Positions 41,961-55,632 of a DNA stretch of 64,000 nt are shown here, piece after piece (positions within the stretch are counted from its first letter, which is position 1; the number at the start of each line of letters is the position of its first letter). The stretch comes from Amyelois transitella (Eukaryota > Arthropoda > Insecta > Lepidoptera > Pyralidae), in the NCBI RefSeq assembly GCF_032362555.1, contig NC_083505.1, positions 5,571,501 to 5,635,500 of the forward strand, written 5' to 3'. Below the pieces are notes generated by a model that worked only from the letters and a program-made list of their open reading frames with translations, did no database searches and was not told where the DNA came from. The translations under genes were made by a program, and so were the position numbers.

Positions 41961-44900
41961 ATGTCTACAGTCCAAAGTTCAATTCCCTTCAAATTGCGAA
42001 AAAAAGTGAATATTGCAAGTAAAAAGGCCAATATAGAAAATGAAGATATTATCAACAAGGGATTAACAAGTAGAAGACAGTTAAAACGGAATATCCAGCC
42101 TGATCAACAGTTACAGGGTGATTGTGATACAGGTATGTAGATATGCTTCAGCAAAATTATATGTAAAAGCAGTATTTCTGCAGCAAACATATCAACAAAG
42201 CAATCATATATTTTCAGATTTATGCTCTCCGGCTAAAATTCAAAGAGGAAACAAGTTTGCTCAATCAGAAGATAGTGAAGTTATCAATACCAATCTTGGG
42301 TATGTATTGCCGTTTTAACCCTCATTAAAAATAATTCAATAAGACGTGACAACAATACGAACTGAAAGAATGGACCGATTATGAGTAGGTCTTAAACCGA
42401 AAGCTATTTTAGGGTTCCGTAGTAAACAAAGAACCCTTATAGTTTCGCTATGTCTGTCTGTCCGCGGTTTTCACAGATTCAGAGACTAAGTAGTAGAAAG
42501 TTGTAAATCGGTGTAGGTACCTGGTACGTATATTGATAATGGCAAAAAGTCATAGTTTGCATTGGCATTCTCAAAGCATGTGCCCGACGCACGGTTTTTT
42601 TCATAACTGTTTCCGCGACTGCGTCACCGTAGAATAATAACATCATCGGCTCAAAAACATCTTAATTCCATCAGGAAAAACTACAGGAGATGAATAATAT
42701 CTACTCTTTTTTTATATTATTTACTCCATATTTATGGTATAAAACACTCCGGGATCGATTTGAGTAATTAAAAAATACCAATTTGAAAGAATTGTCGCAG
42801 AAAATTTATTTAAGCATATTTATTATTTAACAGCATAAGAAGAATAAATCCATTTACGCCTATTTCTTGCACTTAAGAAGTTGACGTTTTATTCAATCGT
42901 AGATTATTGAATGCATGTTTGGTTGGTGGACTAAAGGCTAAAAATTAAACGAATCTATCGTTATTATTTTCATCATTTTCTTTTCTCGGTTTTCTTTTTG
43001 AAAAAAACCAGTGCCTATACTTGAAAGATATTGCCAAAAAGTCGTTATAGGGGTATATTATGAGATCGCTAGGATCTCAAAATGTGATTTTAGAATTACC
43101 TTCGGTTTTTTCAGATGTGCTAGGCTTGGACCTCCTTAAAATCTGGTATACAAACTTTCTCTCCCCACCCCTCTTAAGAGGTACTTAGATGTTGAAAAAG
43201 TTCACTGACAATTAAGATTGTCTATTACTTAGGCAACTTTTTCGGTTAACGAAGTGGGCAACAACTAGTAGATAGTATTAAATAACTTATTATTGTTTCC
43301 AGTTCATCCGACGAGTGCACAAGGCCGTTGACAAGTAGAGAAAAAGAAATAGGGTGGCTGGAAAACTTCTTAGATGAGCATTTAGAAAAAGAAGAGTCTG
43401 CCTCATTATACATATCTGGACAACCAGGGACTGGGAAGACCGCCAGTTTAACTTATATATTGAATTTACATAAGGTAAAAAATATTTATTACATTATTTT
43501 GTATCTGGAGGATGAGTCGCTTGGAAAAGATAATACATTTATAGCTTGTTTTGGAGACGAGAGTTTCAATGGCGTGAGGCGCGATAGACTAAAAAATCTA
43601 ATATAATTTTAAAATTCATTGTGTTTTCATGCGCTGTCCAAGTCGATCTATTTGTATAAAATATTTTTAATATTGGCATGATAATAACTTAAGACAGAAG
43701 GTCTTTTAAGTAGAGACTAAATACATTAACCGACTTGGATGGTCAACCATGGATCTCAACTTTTTACGGTAGAAAGACTGAGCTGCGAGACTTGGGTTTT
43801 TTTACAGGATGATTTTGATGGTCTCTGTATTCTAAAAGAGATTGGCATATCGGTTCATTTGTTTGTTTTTTTTGCAGTTTCGCCAGGCTTACAAGCAGGT
43901 TTATGTGAACTGTACTATGATGAAGTCCGCGACCAGTATCTACAGTAGAATATGCAAAGAGCTACAGCTGCGGACCGCGGCCTCCACCGAAAAGGCTTGT
44001 CTACGAGCTATTGAAAACTATTTGCAAAAAAATCACAAGATGATGTAAGTTTTATCTTTATATTTTTTCACACCCATTATAACCAACCAACAAACAGCAA
44101 ACCAATTTGTGTTTTTTTATATAATAACAAGTGAAGCAATCCAATTGGTTTACTTGCAAGCGAGATTAAACACAGAAGGGATGTCAATTATGTTGAAACT
44201 TAATAGAAATAACATGATTTATTTATTAGTAAATTACAATAAATAAAAGCAAAATATTTTATTCACAGCCTCTTAGTATTAGACGAAATTGATCAACTGG
44301 ACAGCAAGCGGCAATCAGTTCTGTACACAATATTTGAATGGCCGGCGATGTCAGAGTCTCGCATCGTGTTGATCGGGATCGCCAATGCCCTTGACTTGAC
44401 CGAGAGAACCCTCCCGAGACTCCAAGCCCGTTGTTCCCTGAGACCTCACACTCTTCACTTCGCGCCCTACTCGAAGGACCAAATAATAAATATCTTCACG
44501 ACTGTACTCGCGAAGGAAGACAAGTCTAAACTCTTTTCGCCTGTTGCTTTGCAGATGTTGGCAGGTATTGTTTTGATTTAGACTTGTTAAATATTGTTTT
44601 TATACAAGCTCATTGACTGCATTGCTTTTTATTTATATACATACATTTGATCACGTCTGTATCCCTCAAGGGGGAAAAAGAACGAACGGTCTTTAAAACT
44701 GAAAGGCCACGTTTAGCTGTATTGCCTATTGGTGGAATTGAGATTAACAATATGACATGTTACTAGCCCATTGCTTAGAAGAAGAATCCCAAGTCAATTT
44801 TTTATTGACAATATATTTTTTTAATTTACTTTAAAATCTTTGCCTTTTTATGGGTTACCTTTTAATGTAGAAATAAAAAAATATTACAATTATAATCAAA

Positions 44901-45999
44901 GACAGTGGTATAAATATTAAGTAATTAGCCACTTCTTAAAAATGTAATATTTATTACAGCAAAAATTGCCGCCGTATCAGGTGACATGAGGCGCGCATTG
45001 GATATTGGAAGACGAGTGATAGAACTGGCCAAGCGGAATAAATTCTCAGAAAACAAATCGGTGGACTGTCTTATGCAAGATAGCACTGTTACAGTAGAAT
45101 TAAAACAAGTGCTAGAGGTACTGAATGACGTGTATGGCGGCTCTAGGAAAATTGAAACCGACATGGATGAAGGATTACCGATGCAGCAGAAATTGATTCT
45201 GTGCAGTCTTATGTTAATGTTGACTAAGGGAAAGAACAAAGACGTTGTGATGGGAAAATTTTATGATGTTTATAAAAGGTAACTAATGCCATCTAAAGCA
45301 GTTTAATTTTTTAAATAATTTATATATATTGTCCAAAGAGAAGGATGCGATGTTAAAAGAAAGCTACGTTAGAAATCTACGTTAGACAGGGTCGTAAGTT
45401 TTTTTATTATTAACGGGTTCAATAGCTCAGAGAACTATCACCAGACACGATCTAGTTCTTACCGATTAATATTTTTGATTCCCGCTTCCATTGGAACATA
45501 GAGAAAAAAAACCGCTAAGAAAAACCGCAGAGAAAAGCCTATATTTCACTTCACAGCAAATAATTCACATTCATACTTCAATTAACTTTCATCAGAATCG
45601 GTCCAGCGCCCGTAAAAAGGCGCACGTGACTCTGTTTTCATCGCGCGAAACTCGCTGTCCCGTTTCATGTCATTATAAAAAGCGTAACAACAAGCAGGCA
45701 ACGGTTTAACCGTGAGAGCACAACAGATAGACTTTAGCATTTAAAGTTTTAAAAATATAGATATATTTTTTGATTGCAGAGTGTGCGTGTCCCGTAACAT
45801 AGCGGCGCTAGATATAAGCGAGGCGTGGGGCGCGTGCTCGCTGCTGGAGGCGCGCGGCGCCGTGCGCGCGGCGGGCGGCGGCGCCGTGCGCGCGCGCCGC
45901 CTGCGCCTGCGCTGGCACGAGGCCGAGCTGGCGGCCGCGCTGCGGGACAAGCCGCTGCTGCACGACATACTCCACGACGTCGCCTGTCTTACGGCCTAA
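41961..45999 (+). CDS. CDC6: Cell division control protein 6 (replication licensing AAA+ ATPase)
   Basis: Loads the MCM helicase on origins together with ORC and Cdt1 in G1. Exons: 41961-42132, 42218-42299, 43303-43474, 43878-44044, 44269-44564, 44960-45278 and 45780-45999. They join in frame to 475 residues. Motifs: Walker A GQPGTGKT (124-131), Walker B LLVLDEID with D203 and E204, sensor 1 N237 in GIANALD, and sensor 2 GDMRRALD (R307/R308). The winged-helix domain follows, from MQQKLILCSLMLML to the end. The N-terminus is basic, with likely CDK sites in CSPAKIQR, and is shorter than in vertebrates. The last exon is extremely GC-rich while the others are AT-rich. The start directly follows an acceptor-like TTGCAG, so a non-coding exon may lie upstream. 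Confidence 0.96.
42405..42700. repeat. Dispersed repeat with GGGTTCCGTA start, in CDC6 intron
   Basis: Starts AGGGTTCCGTAGTAAAC, then CTATGTCTGTCTGTCCGCGG. The same family appears at 50155-50440 and 53790-53946, whose right ends read ACGGAACCCTTC. Confidence 0.65.
44634..44797 (-). repeat. ATGT-tailed SINE, partial, in CDC6 intron
   Basis: ATACATACATTTGATCACG, GTCTTTAAAACTGAAAGGCC and AGAAGAATCCCAAGTC in reverse family order. Confidence 0.75.
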
Positions 46000-47801
46000 T
46001 ATACCTACATACTTAGAAGTGAAAAACTTTTAACATTAGGTGTTGAATTTATTGATTTTGAAAAATATTAAAGCATACATAATACACCAGATTTCGCAAT
46101 TTTAAAAATACAAAACTATTAGATGTCAATTTTGACTCCTTATAGTGGCTAGCAGTTTTTACCTAAAATTCTTTGGGTGTCGATTTTTAAGAGAGAGACA
46201 TTGAAGACATTTAATGATCGAAGCACAAACAACAGGTTTCTGACAGCTATCTGTAAAAAGTAGACCAAACTTATTTATACATAGTACCTACATATTAATT
46301 TAACTCGAAGGATTAGTATTTTTACGGAAATACCCCTATGTAAAAACGGTATTAACAGACTTGACGAATCCGTTAAGGATTTAATGAAGCTATTGCTATC
46401 ACTCTTCTACATATACTCCGCACATCCAGTGCAGTATATTATTCGCTGACTCGCCCTTTCTCCTCTCAGCCTAATTGATTTGTAAATTTGTTTTCAATTT
46501 ATTGTATCGTATAACCATGTTTTCATGTTATGAATGCTATCCATTCAGCTAAGTTACTAGGCATTTTATCTAAATTTTGAAAATTCTTCCTCATATCATT
46601 ATAGAATGACATTTGCACGCACATTGATATTTATACCTGCAAACCATGAGACTTCCACGCGTACGAAGCCGCGGGCACCAACTTACTTTTAAATATATTT
46701 TATTATTGGTTTTTATTGGTAACGAGATCTGCATTTGGAATACAAACTCGTATTAAATCTTATCGCATGTTGTTAAGTATATAACTTCAAGATAGAAGAA
46801 GATAACTAGGGTTAGATTGGTGCCCGAGAACAATGTATCTATTTTTTAACGTTTTTCTTGGTCTCAATTTGTATTTAATTTTAGATGGTTTTTATACAAA
46901 ATTTCGTGTTCAAATAATTATATCAGCTTGTGCCTCTTGAAATGTATTTTACGCCATCGTTTTTGTTAACTAAGGCTTAAACTGTTTATTATGTTTTAGT
47001 ATGCAAATATTAACATTATTTAAAAAAACATGTGATAACTACATCCCGTGAGCATGCAATACATATTGCATGTGGCTTACTGTCGCTGTATTATTTAAGT
47101 TAAGAAATAGGCGACAAAAATAAATCGTGTTTTACTGTTAAGAGGAAAAAACCAAAATGTTGATTTTACATTTAAAATATTATTAACATGGACGTCTTCT
47201 CAATAGATGTAGCTATTAGTGTTAAGTTTGACTTTGTTTGTAAAGACTGATGTTAGTTTGATAATGTTCTATTTATACATGCAAAATGTACTCAATAAAT
47301 AATGCTTTGTATTTTATTCGAAACAATTCGAGTAAGCATAATGAAAACTATAATTTTTTCATTAATTTAATACTATTTTTGAGCTGTTAGTTATATATCC
47401 GCTTTGAATGGGTATGAATTGTGTTCTAAGTATAAGCGTCAATAAAATCACCAAAAATTTTATAAATTTTATTTTCGTTTTTCTTACACTAATAATGTTA
47501 ATCCTATTCTGTGCAATCAGAACTTTTTACAAAAAAGAGATGATAACTTACCATAGAATGTGACGGCAGATCATTAAAATTTACAAAAAATAGACGTCGA
47601 TTTGTCGGAATATTTTGTATTCTCTAATAGTCGGCATTACCTGTCACAGTGTATAGAATGAAATCATCACTAATTGAGACTTAAGTGCTTTCACGTGTAT
47701 ATTTGTTAAATTAATAAATAACTTAAATATAGATAGCCACTTGGTTTTTGTACAATGTCAGCCATCTAAAATACTAGAAGGCGAGAGGTGAGGTTGAGGT
47801 T
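46000..47801. other. CDC6 3' flank and lectin 3' UTR
   Basis: AT-rich and non-coding. AATAAA motifs on the plus strand at about 47296 and 47440 could end CDC6 transcripts only if its 3' UTR is long. A short degraded repeat with CGAAGCCGCGGGCA lies near 46665. No additional gene was seen. Confidence 0.5.
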
Positions 47802-50800
47802 TCATAGACGCAGGTTGGGGTTGCGGGAGCGGACGAAGTTGAGTAGTTCATCGCTGTCCTCGCAGACGAAGGGCTTCACATGGTGACACGCCACGTCGTG
47901 CCACTTGATGCCGTCATTGTAGAAGTTGTTCAGGATCGACAGGCACGACTCGTCATTGCCCTAAAATAACAACGGTCACGTAACTATTCAAACAAAAAAA
48001 CAACATTCACGTATGAATCAATAAATCCTGAGCCAATAGATATTTGAAATTTAATGCAACCGAAGAATTTGAAAACAAAGAAAGATTTCAAAGAAGACGC
48101 TGTTAAAAGATAAACAACTTTCGAGTTTATGGCGTAATACTTCGGCAAATGTCTAAAATTTGTCGTGACTTTTCACTTTCTATTAGCGAGCTGGTAATGG
48201 TTATTCAATTTTTGGAATGTGTTGTGTTAAGTACAATATGCGCATGACGTGTCTTTAGAGAGTACTCGTAATGGGTCAAGTATTATGTATTCAATATGAA
48301 TATTATTTTATTTGACGATCATGAGAGCAAACCGTTTGTGAAAAAAAGTTTGTCGAAACAATATTCATGTGTAATATTTGTATTTGTTTTTATCTGAACC
48401 TATTATGAGGTAATCAGCCAACAGTCTAGTAAAGACTGGAAGGCAAGGGGCCTTCGTCTACCCCGTATGGGGTAAAGACGTGATTGTATCTCGGTCTTTA
48501 TTACCTAAGTGTGATACCATGCAGTCGGGCTCTACTCTTAATTATCTGTTTTTTGCAAGAGGTCTAAAATTGGTAATAGCTGTACTGCTGTAATATATAG
48601 ATACATCGTTTCAATAGGAATTAATTAAAGAGCAATTATTTTTATTTTTTTAGCCTGAGTCTTACTTAGTATTTTCGCGTATCTGAACTTTAAGCTAGAT
48701 AAAGCAATACGACAGCGAGAGGTGAAAAGGCCAGACACTGACTGATAGAGAGTTGATAGGTAGAAATTCAAAATTTACGAAAGGCATACTTGAGCAGCTT
48801 CACGGTTGTCAGGTTGAGGCTGGCCGAATCCGCCGGTGTAGGACCAGTCGCCTGTATTGCGCTGTGTGGTGGGGCCGATCTTGGCTCCGGAGCCGGACCA
48901 GAACCAGCCATTGACGTTGGGGGGCTGCAGGTCGGGACGGTCACACCCGGCAAAGTTGCACTTGCGACCTGAAGTCCAGATATACCTGACGTTTCCTCGA
49001 GCAATTCTCTGCTTTATAAATTCATTCTCCTGTGAAAAAAAAACTTTTTTTAAGTAACCAAGGAGTTGTTTACTTCATAATTAAACAAGAGTGTTGAACA
49101 AGACATTTTTAAATTAAGAGTCAAGACTTTAAGAGTGGTCTTGAAATAAAAATAACTCCATTAATAATTTTATTTGATACGGTTCTAGTCAGGTGATTTC
49201 TTGTTACCAACGTATGCAGGTCACTACACCATACCTACCGAGATTTACCGTTTGTGTCAGTTATGTTAGATGTGCGTCTATGTTGATCCAATTTTCCACT
49301 CTCGATAACCAGCAAGTACCTACCTAAATCTGTTAAGAGCCTTACTACTCGTCCTTTAATCTACCTACCTACAAATATCGCCAAATTATGCTTTTGTTGT
49401 TTTAACTTTTGTTTTTCTAATCATTTCAGAAAAAACCTAGATTGATAAAAAAAAATTCGCGGAAAGTTACCTATTTGTCGACTGAAGAGAAGAAAAGAGG
49501 AAATTGTGTAAAGAAAGTAGCAGGTATCATTATATAAGTTTCGGATAATTTGATTTAATTTTAGTTAAATTGTAAACTGCAAACATCTATCACCTCAATT
49601 AGGATGTATGGCAAAATAGCGTTCACAACGGGAAGTGCACGTCCGTCTTTTGCGGCGCGTCCGGCAGAGAAGCGCGGCACTGGCACAGCACAAGAAGTGG
49701 GCAGTAGGTGCAGGAATGTGTGTCGCGTGCCACTTGTCCGGCCTCGGCCTCCACGGCCGTTGCACCCCTTTCACGCCACGTCTTTGCTCTACAAACCGAA
49801 TCGATTCATTCGGTCTATTCTAATACATATGGATGACTGTCATTATAGAATATCTTGCTGTATTCGCTTTACCCCGATCAACACGCGATGCCGGATCTTC
49901 AAGCCTTTATTAGATTGTTAAACAACAGTGTGTCTAATGTTTGACTAAACAATAGAGGCGTGCCGTTCGTTGACATCTTGCTATTACTGCAACGGGAAGT
50001 GTTTAGAGAAAACTTGCGGATTTTCCGCTCCTCATTATTCTTCCGATGATTGTTATTATGTATCTAGTTGACATGATGATTTTCATGTAAGATAGGCTAT
50101 GTAGTACGGTAATTAGAGGAAGCTCGCTAGAAAAATGGGACCATGAAGACGATATTTAGGGTTCTGTACCTAAAAGGTAAAAACGGGACCCGATTACTAC
50201 TTATATAAGCTTCCACTGTCTGTCTGTCGCGAGGCTCATATATCGTGACATGAATGCTGTAATTTTCACAAATTATGTATTTCTATTGCTGCTATATAAC
50301 AAATTAAAATTGCTTAAAAATTTTGTTTTTGGTCATTTTAACATATGGATAAAAAATTATATTGAAGTAACAAACATGTTGATGGTACGGAACCCTTCAT
50401 GTGTGAATCTGACTAGCACTTGCCAATTTTTTTCTCGGTATAATTTACGTAAAGTACTGTGCATTCGGCTTTTGTGCTTGCCGTGATGCAGGCCTTTTAA
50501 GGTAGTATATCCTTATTCGTCTCCGGGTTTCAAGATAACGAACGCCATTATAAACCCAAAACAATGGTCGACTTGGTATTACCACCGGAATATAAAATTT
50601 TATTGTTTTAACTTACCTACACAGATGAATATTCATGATATGATTTTAATGTTTAGACGGACATCAGCCTAATTGCTTGTGAACTCCGACAACGAGCACA
50701 ATAAATAATGAACTTACAAAATAAAAATTACAAGTTGAAATTGCGACATAAAATTATTTGCTACTTTGAAAGTGAATGCATCTTGATCACGATCACGAAA

Positions 50801-53800
50801 CAACTGACCCTGTGTTTATCTCAATGATTACGGAGATAAATTACAGCATCTTCTGGAACACACGCTGACTTTGGCAATTCAAGGATTATTAAAATAGTAG
50901 GTAGGTAGTCACCTTATTTTAACCGCCTTACTAAAGTAGTAAGGTTATAGTTATGTTTTGTACTTGGTATATCTATTTTATTCACAACTAGTAGGTATTT
51001 CTTTGATTCTTTCGCAGGCCTCGTATTTTGCACTAAGTCTATATCTCTATAGTCGGTGCTCTTTGAAATTATTGAATTGGGTGACTGAGTTTTGTTTTAG
51101 GAGGAGAAAAAAATCAATTTATCAAACCTGTGGTGTCTCCAGTGACACGGCGTCCATGCAATGGCGTCGGCAGATGTTCCGAGCGTCCAGCCAGTCCACC
51201 TCCAAGTTCCTTGTGGGCGTGTGTTCCCAACTGAAGAAGTACGAATGTAGAACTCCCCGGGCATCGCGGTATGTCGAGTGACGCACTCCTGAGAAGACAA
51301 AGTAATCGTTAGAACTAAGAACTACTTTTGACGCTGAGTGATAGTAAAATAACACGGTACCTACCCTCGAAAATCTTGTAGGTAAGTTTTAATCTATTTT
51401 TGCTCTATCCCTGTAACATTTAATTAAAATAGATCCGTTGTTTCTATTTTTAATTAATTGATTACAAACGAAAAAGTTTATCTACCTATACTCAGAAGCA
51501 CAGAGATGAGAGATGAAGTGAGCAATCATTTTATCGTTTCACATTTATTTTCTGTAAATAATAATTTTTGGTAAAGTTGTCTAAGAGCAGATTATTTATT
51601 TACTTGCAAAGATGTTTAGGACTATATTTTTAGTTTATACGTATCGTCTTATAAATTATAAATCTTATCTACGATTGGTGAAAATAAATATTAAGTCAGT
51701 TGTAAGCTGCCTGAATGTGTACCTACTTCAGATTTCGATACTTGGACTTGGTTGCCACATAATTATGGAAGTAGGTAAGTTCCCACTTATTGGACGTTAA
51801 GTGCAGACCACTAAACAGCTTTGTTATACAAAAGCAATGTTGCCTATTGAAACGTCTCTGACGACAGTCCTAGGTGACCACCAAGTTATGAAATACCTAC
51901 CTGAGTGCCTATCCTAACGTCTCGTTGTATGAGACTTTACACATCGAACACATTCATCCTAATTCTTAGTACATACCTATTCTTGGTGCAACAGATTTCA
52001 ATGATACATTTGGGAATCGTTATGACAATTAAATCTATGGTTACGAAAATGGTAACGCAGAAACACTTGCAATTGTGTGCGAATAAAAAGCCATTGCTTG
52101 ATTCCAGACTCTGTTGAAATACTGACATATTATACAAATCATTAATCTTACACTTTGCAAGAGCACTTTGTATAATATGTCAATAGAGACATAATGAAGC
52201 TCTCGCTTTAATGTGAGGCATTATCGCTAACGCCCGTGAAATCGCATGTAATCGAAACAACTCCGTCGTCAGGTCATTCATTGAAGCGTCTCTTTCGTAA
52301 TGCGAAAGCGTATTTTTAATGCACTTTAAACAGGTAATGCTGAGAATACTGCATATTTAATTACCACTATACGCCGCATATTCATATGTGTGCGAATGTC
52401 GAAATTAATTTACTGCCGGATGTATTCGCCATTCGCCAAATCTTTTGCCCGAATATTGACTTTTACAAATTGAGGATTATGTAATGTATGTAGCGTAGTC
52501 GAATAGTTATAATTAAAGATGACTTACGTTGTTAAATTCAAAAACTCATAGTCGAATGGAAGTGCAATTAAATTACATAATCGATGATATATAGGTACCT
52601 ACTGCAGGTTGAAAGGTCTGAACTTTGAGTACCTACGTTCAAGAAAGTAAATAAGGTGGGAATGCGAGATGCTATCGCAACATCTCGGTTCCGAGGAGAA
52701 AGTCGCTGCAGAATACTTACTGTTTGACGATTCTTCATGTTTTTGGTTATTGCAAAATTATTCATAAGCACACATTTAATGCAAATTTAAGTAAAAGGCT
52801 ATTACTTACTAGCTACCTTCTTTGTTTGAATTGTTTTCGTACAAATAAAATTTTCTGGGCGCACGTATTTTGGAATGGTCATAAAGGATCTTTGTTGCAT
52901 TATGTTGTGTAGGACTGTATAGAGTACCTGGTATGAATGGATCGATTGCATTGTGGCGAGGAGCTCCCACATGACATGGTTCACCGTGCGATGCCGCGCC
53001 CGCAGCCATACGGGCGTGAGCTTACGAAATATTTCATTATTTCCCACAGCGACGGTATTCATGAGAACATCTTTAAATTGTTACTCGTTGTGTACATCAT
53101 TACACAAATATTTTGCATCAATTTTTACACCATCATGTAACCATTACTTACGCCTTGAAATAATTATGCCGAAATGTCTACAAGAAACTTTGTAAATAGA
53201 CACTTGTTTGTTAGTACTGTGCCAGCACATCGGTTATTTTCAAAAGGGTAAAGCAATTAAACTACAAGGTGAGCTTGTTGCAAGTTTAAATATATATGGC
53301 CCATATAAAGTGATCAGTCACGATGATGTTGCCATTGAAGATTGCCGGAGGAGAGAGGATGTAAACATTGAATAGGTAAAAAATGTTACTGCGTTCATGA
53401 ATCGAAGTGCCTATTGGCATGTTACAGACAAGATTCAGGATTTCATGCTAACTTCTACGTTTCTTCAATCGAATAAATTTTTCAGGTTTCACAATAGTAA
53501 AAGCGTACGTAATAAAATATTTAACTCATTTATTTATTTGAACTGGAATCGACATTCTGAATTCTTTCATATTTACTAATGATCAGAAAATCAGATTTGT
53601 GTTTTTTTATTTTTACGAATAAATTTAAAAACTATAACAATTTTCTTTCTCTGCTATGAAAAAAGCCCGGGTCAATATAGTATCTTAAATAAGGATATCA
53701 TAATACCTTCATAGAAGTAAATTGGCGCGTGATTCGTAGATAATACCTTTTAAAATAAATAATTAAATAACAATAACGTAATTATTAAACAGGGCCCATA

Positions 53801-54414
53801 CAACAAACGTTATTTTTAAGCTATTTTTTGGTTTATTTAACTAAACAGGAAGAAACGTGAATATAAAAAAAATATTTAAGTAACAAACGTGATGATGTTA
53901 CGGAACCCTTCGTGCGTGAGTCCAATCCGAATTTGGCCGGTTTTTATAAATAGACAAACACTTAGTGTTTGTTCATTTATATAAATAATCTGGTTTTGGT
54001 TTATGGTTCATAGTTATTTACTGCGACTCTATACTTCATGTCTTGATAAAAACAATTTTTGAAATATTAATAGAAAAAGCCTATTAATTAAATAATCAAT
54101 TGAAGAATGACAATACAAGTTATTTATTTAATCATAGGATTTTTCTGTGTTCACTGTGTGGAATACATAAGGGAGAATTACCATTTACCTATGTTTATGC
54201 ATATCAACTTTATGTCAAGAGATTAAGTGGCTATACAGTGTAATGTTAAGTACATTCGACATATAAATGGAAGTCATTTACTGGCTAAATGTCATGTTAT
54301 GTACGTACTGTTTGCGCAACTCCTGGGGTCAGGCAGGGCCAGTCTTCGCTGGGCGTCGGCGAGGCACAGCACGGCCAGCAAGGCCGCAGCTGCCAGGCAG
54401 GTGTGCCGGCTCAT
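47802..54414 (-). CDS. Secreted single-domain C-type lectin (conserved insect CG4115/CG6055-like)
   Basis: Four coding exons on the minus strand: 54309-54414, 51128-51288, 48790-49029 and 47802-47960, giving 221 residues in frame. Residues 1-22 form a signal peptide (MSRHTCLAAAALLAVLCLADA), followed by RRLALPDPRSCANRV. The C-type lectin domain fills the rest: VDWLDARNICRRHCMDAVSL, IWTSGRKCNFAGC, GWFWSGSGAK, a QPDN (161-164) at the sugar-loop position, and C175, C194 and C202 near the end with WHD (189-191). I recall a very similar protein in Drosophila (CG4115/CG6055). That match is from memory and not computed. A likely 5' UTR exon ends at 55633 (donor GTACGC), and the start codon abuts an acceptor (CGAACAG). 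Ligand and role are unknown. Confidence 0.93.
48415..48485 (+). repeat. SINE 3' remnant in lectin intron 3
   Basis: CAGCCAACAGTCTAGTAAAG and CTACCCCGTATGGGGTAAAG match the tail half of the SINE family with rearrangement. Confidence 0.5.
50155..50440. repeat. Dispersed repeat with terminal GGTTCTGTA / TACGGAACC
   Basis: Begins TTAGGGTTCTGTACCTAAAA and ends GGTACGGAACCCTTCATG with TGTGAATCTGACTAGCACTT beyond. The short inverted ends suggest a small DNA transposon. Lies in a lectin intron. Confidence 0.65.
52123..52182. repeat. Perfect 16-bp inverted repeat with 28-bp loop
   Basis: TGACATATTATACAAA (52123-52138) and its exact reverse complement (52167-52182) lie in lectin intron 1. Confidence 0.9.
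53790..53946. repeat. Dispersed repeat fragment, ACGGAACCCTTC type
   Basis: AGTAACAAACGTGATGATG then TTACGGAACCCTTCGTG matches the right part of the 50155-50440 copy. Lies in lectin intron 1. Confidence 0.65.
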
Positions 54415-54488
54415 CTGTTCGTTTATAACAACATGGATATTGGTTATTTAGAAGTTTCTATTTATAGATACTAATTTGCTAGTCTACA

Positions 54489-54612
54489 TTCATACATACA
54501 GTCACATCTTCATATATCCCTTGCGGGGTGGACAGAGCCAGTCTTGAAAATACTGGAATCGATATTCAATTAGTGACAGTTTTCTAGCCCATTGTCTATA
54601 TGTAGAATACGA
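54489..54612 (-). repeat. ATGT-tailed SINE, partial, next to lectin exon 1
   Basis: CATACATACAGTCACATCTT, TATCCCTTGCGGGGTGGAC and AGAGCCAGTCTTG in reverse family order. Confidence 0.75.
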
Positions 54613-55632
54613 AATTAAGGTGGTAAATTGTATATGGGGCTCACTGTTCATACTTAAAAAGGTTGTTGTCATATACTTAATAGCAAAACTCCATACAAAA
54701 ATTGGATATCTAATACATAAGTACATTTTTTTCGGATTTCTGTAGTTCCTTTTTGTCCGTACAACAGAAAATTAGTTTTTGCCCTCGAGCTAATAATGGC
54801 GTTATGACGCCCGTAATGCCACTGAATTATATTAATAACTAAAAGAAACATTCTTGTGCTAGGATAAGAAAACATTGCAAGTTGACGAAAGCGGTCACTC
54901 GGGTGAAGTCGGGCCGCGTGTCCGTGTTATCAGTTCGCTTTCTTTTATGCAGACCACGGTGTCCGAGGACAATCGATACGTGAGATGAATTTATTTTGTT
55001 GTATTTGTGAAAGCAAAACAAGACTCAGTGACCTCCTTGTTGGTTTAACGTTTGCGTGAAAAGCTGCACAGTGCGAGAAATCGGCGATTTGACACGCATT
55101 TTACGGTGACGGAAAGTTGCGTTGCTCTTTGATGCATCATCTCGAACACGTAACCATTTGCAAAGGAAAAAATGCAATGTAATCTACTCTACCTACCGCG
55201 CTTCACAATGTTAGACGATAGGTGTAGCCTGTTGAAATAAGGAATAGCAATTCCTGTATTGTTACATTGGCGTACCTATCACGAAGAAATTGTATGTATC
55301 TTGTGTGTGTGTATCTTGAACTTAAGCAATTAAACTATTCAAATTTTAAAATCACTAAAAGTGTGATATCACGTTTCATATTTTACATATTTTGGAATTG
55401 ATATTTTTATATTTTTCAGTTTTGAAATAAAATACGTTACAATTTGATTTCACATTTTCATTATTGAACTGCATGAGTACTAAATGAAAATATCTTCAGC
55501 GGAATCCCTTATGGCAATTAAATCACAACTTTCAAACTTGCGAATATCACAACACAGTGAACTATCCTAAATTCACATTTTCATATGGAGTGCGTTCACT
55601 GTAGAAAATATGATGAATATCGGAGCGCGTAC

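Noticed and set aside
45741-45968. Minus-strand Ser/Ala/Arg-rich open frame
   Set aside because: Antisense shadow of the GC-rich last CDC6 exon.
49604-49921. 105-codon open frame in a lectin intron
   Set aside because: No start context, no splice links, no recognisable protein; composition effect only.
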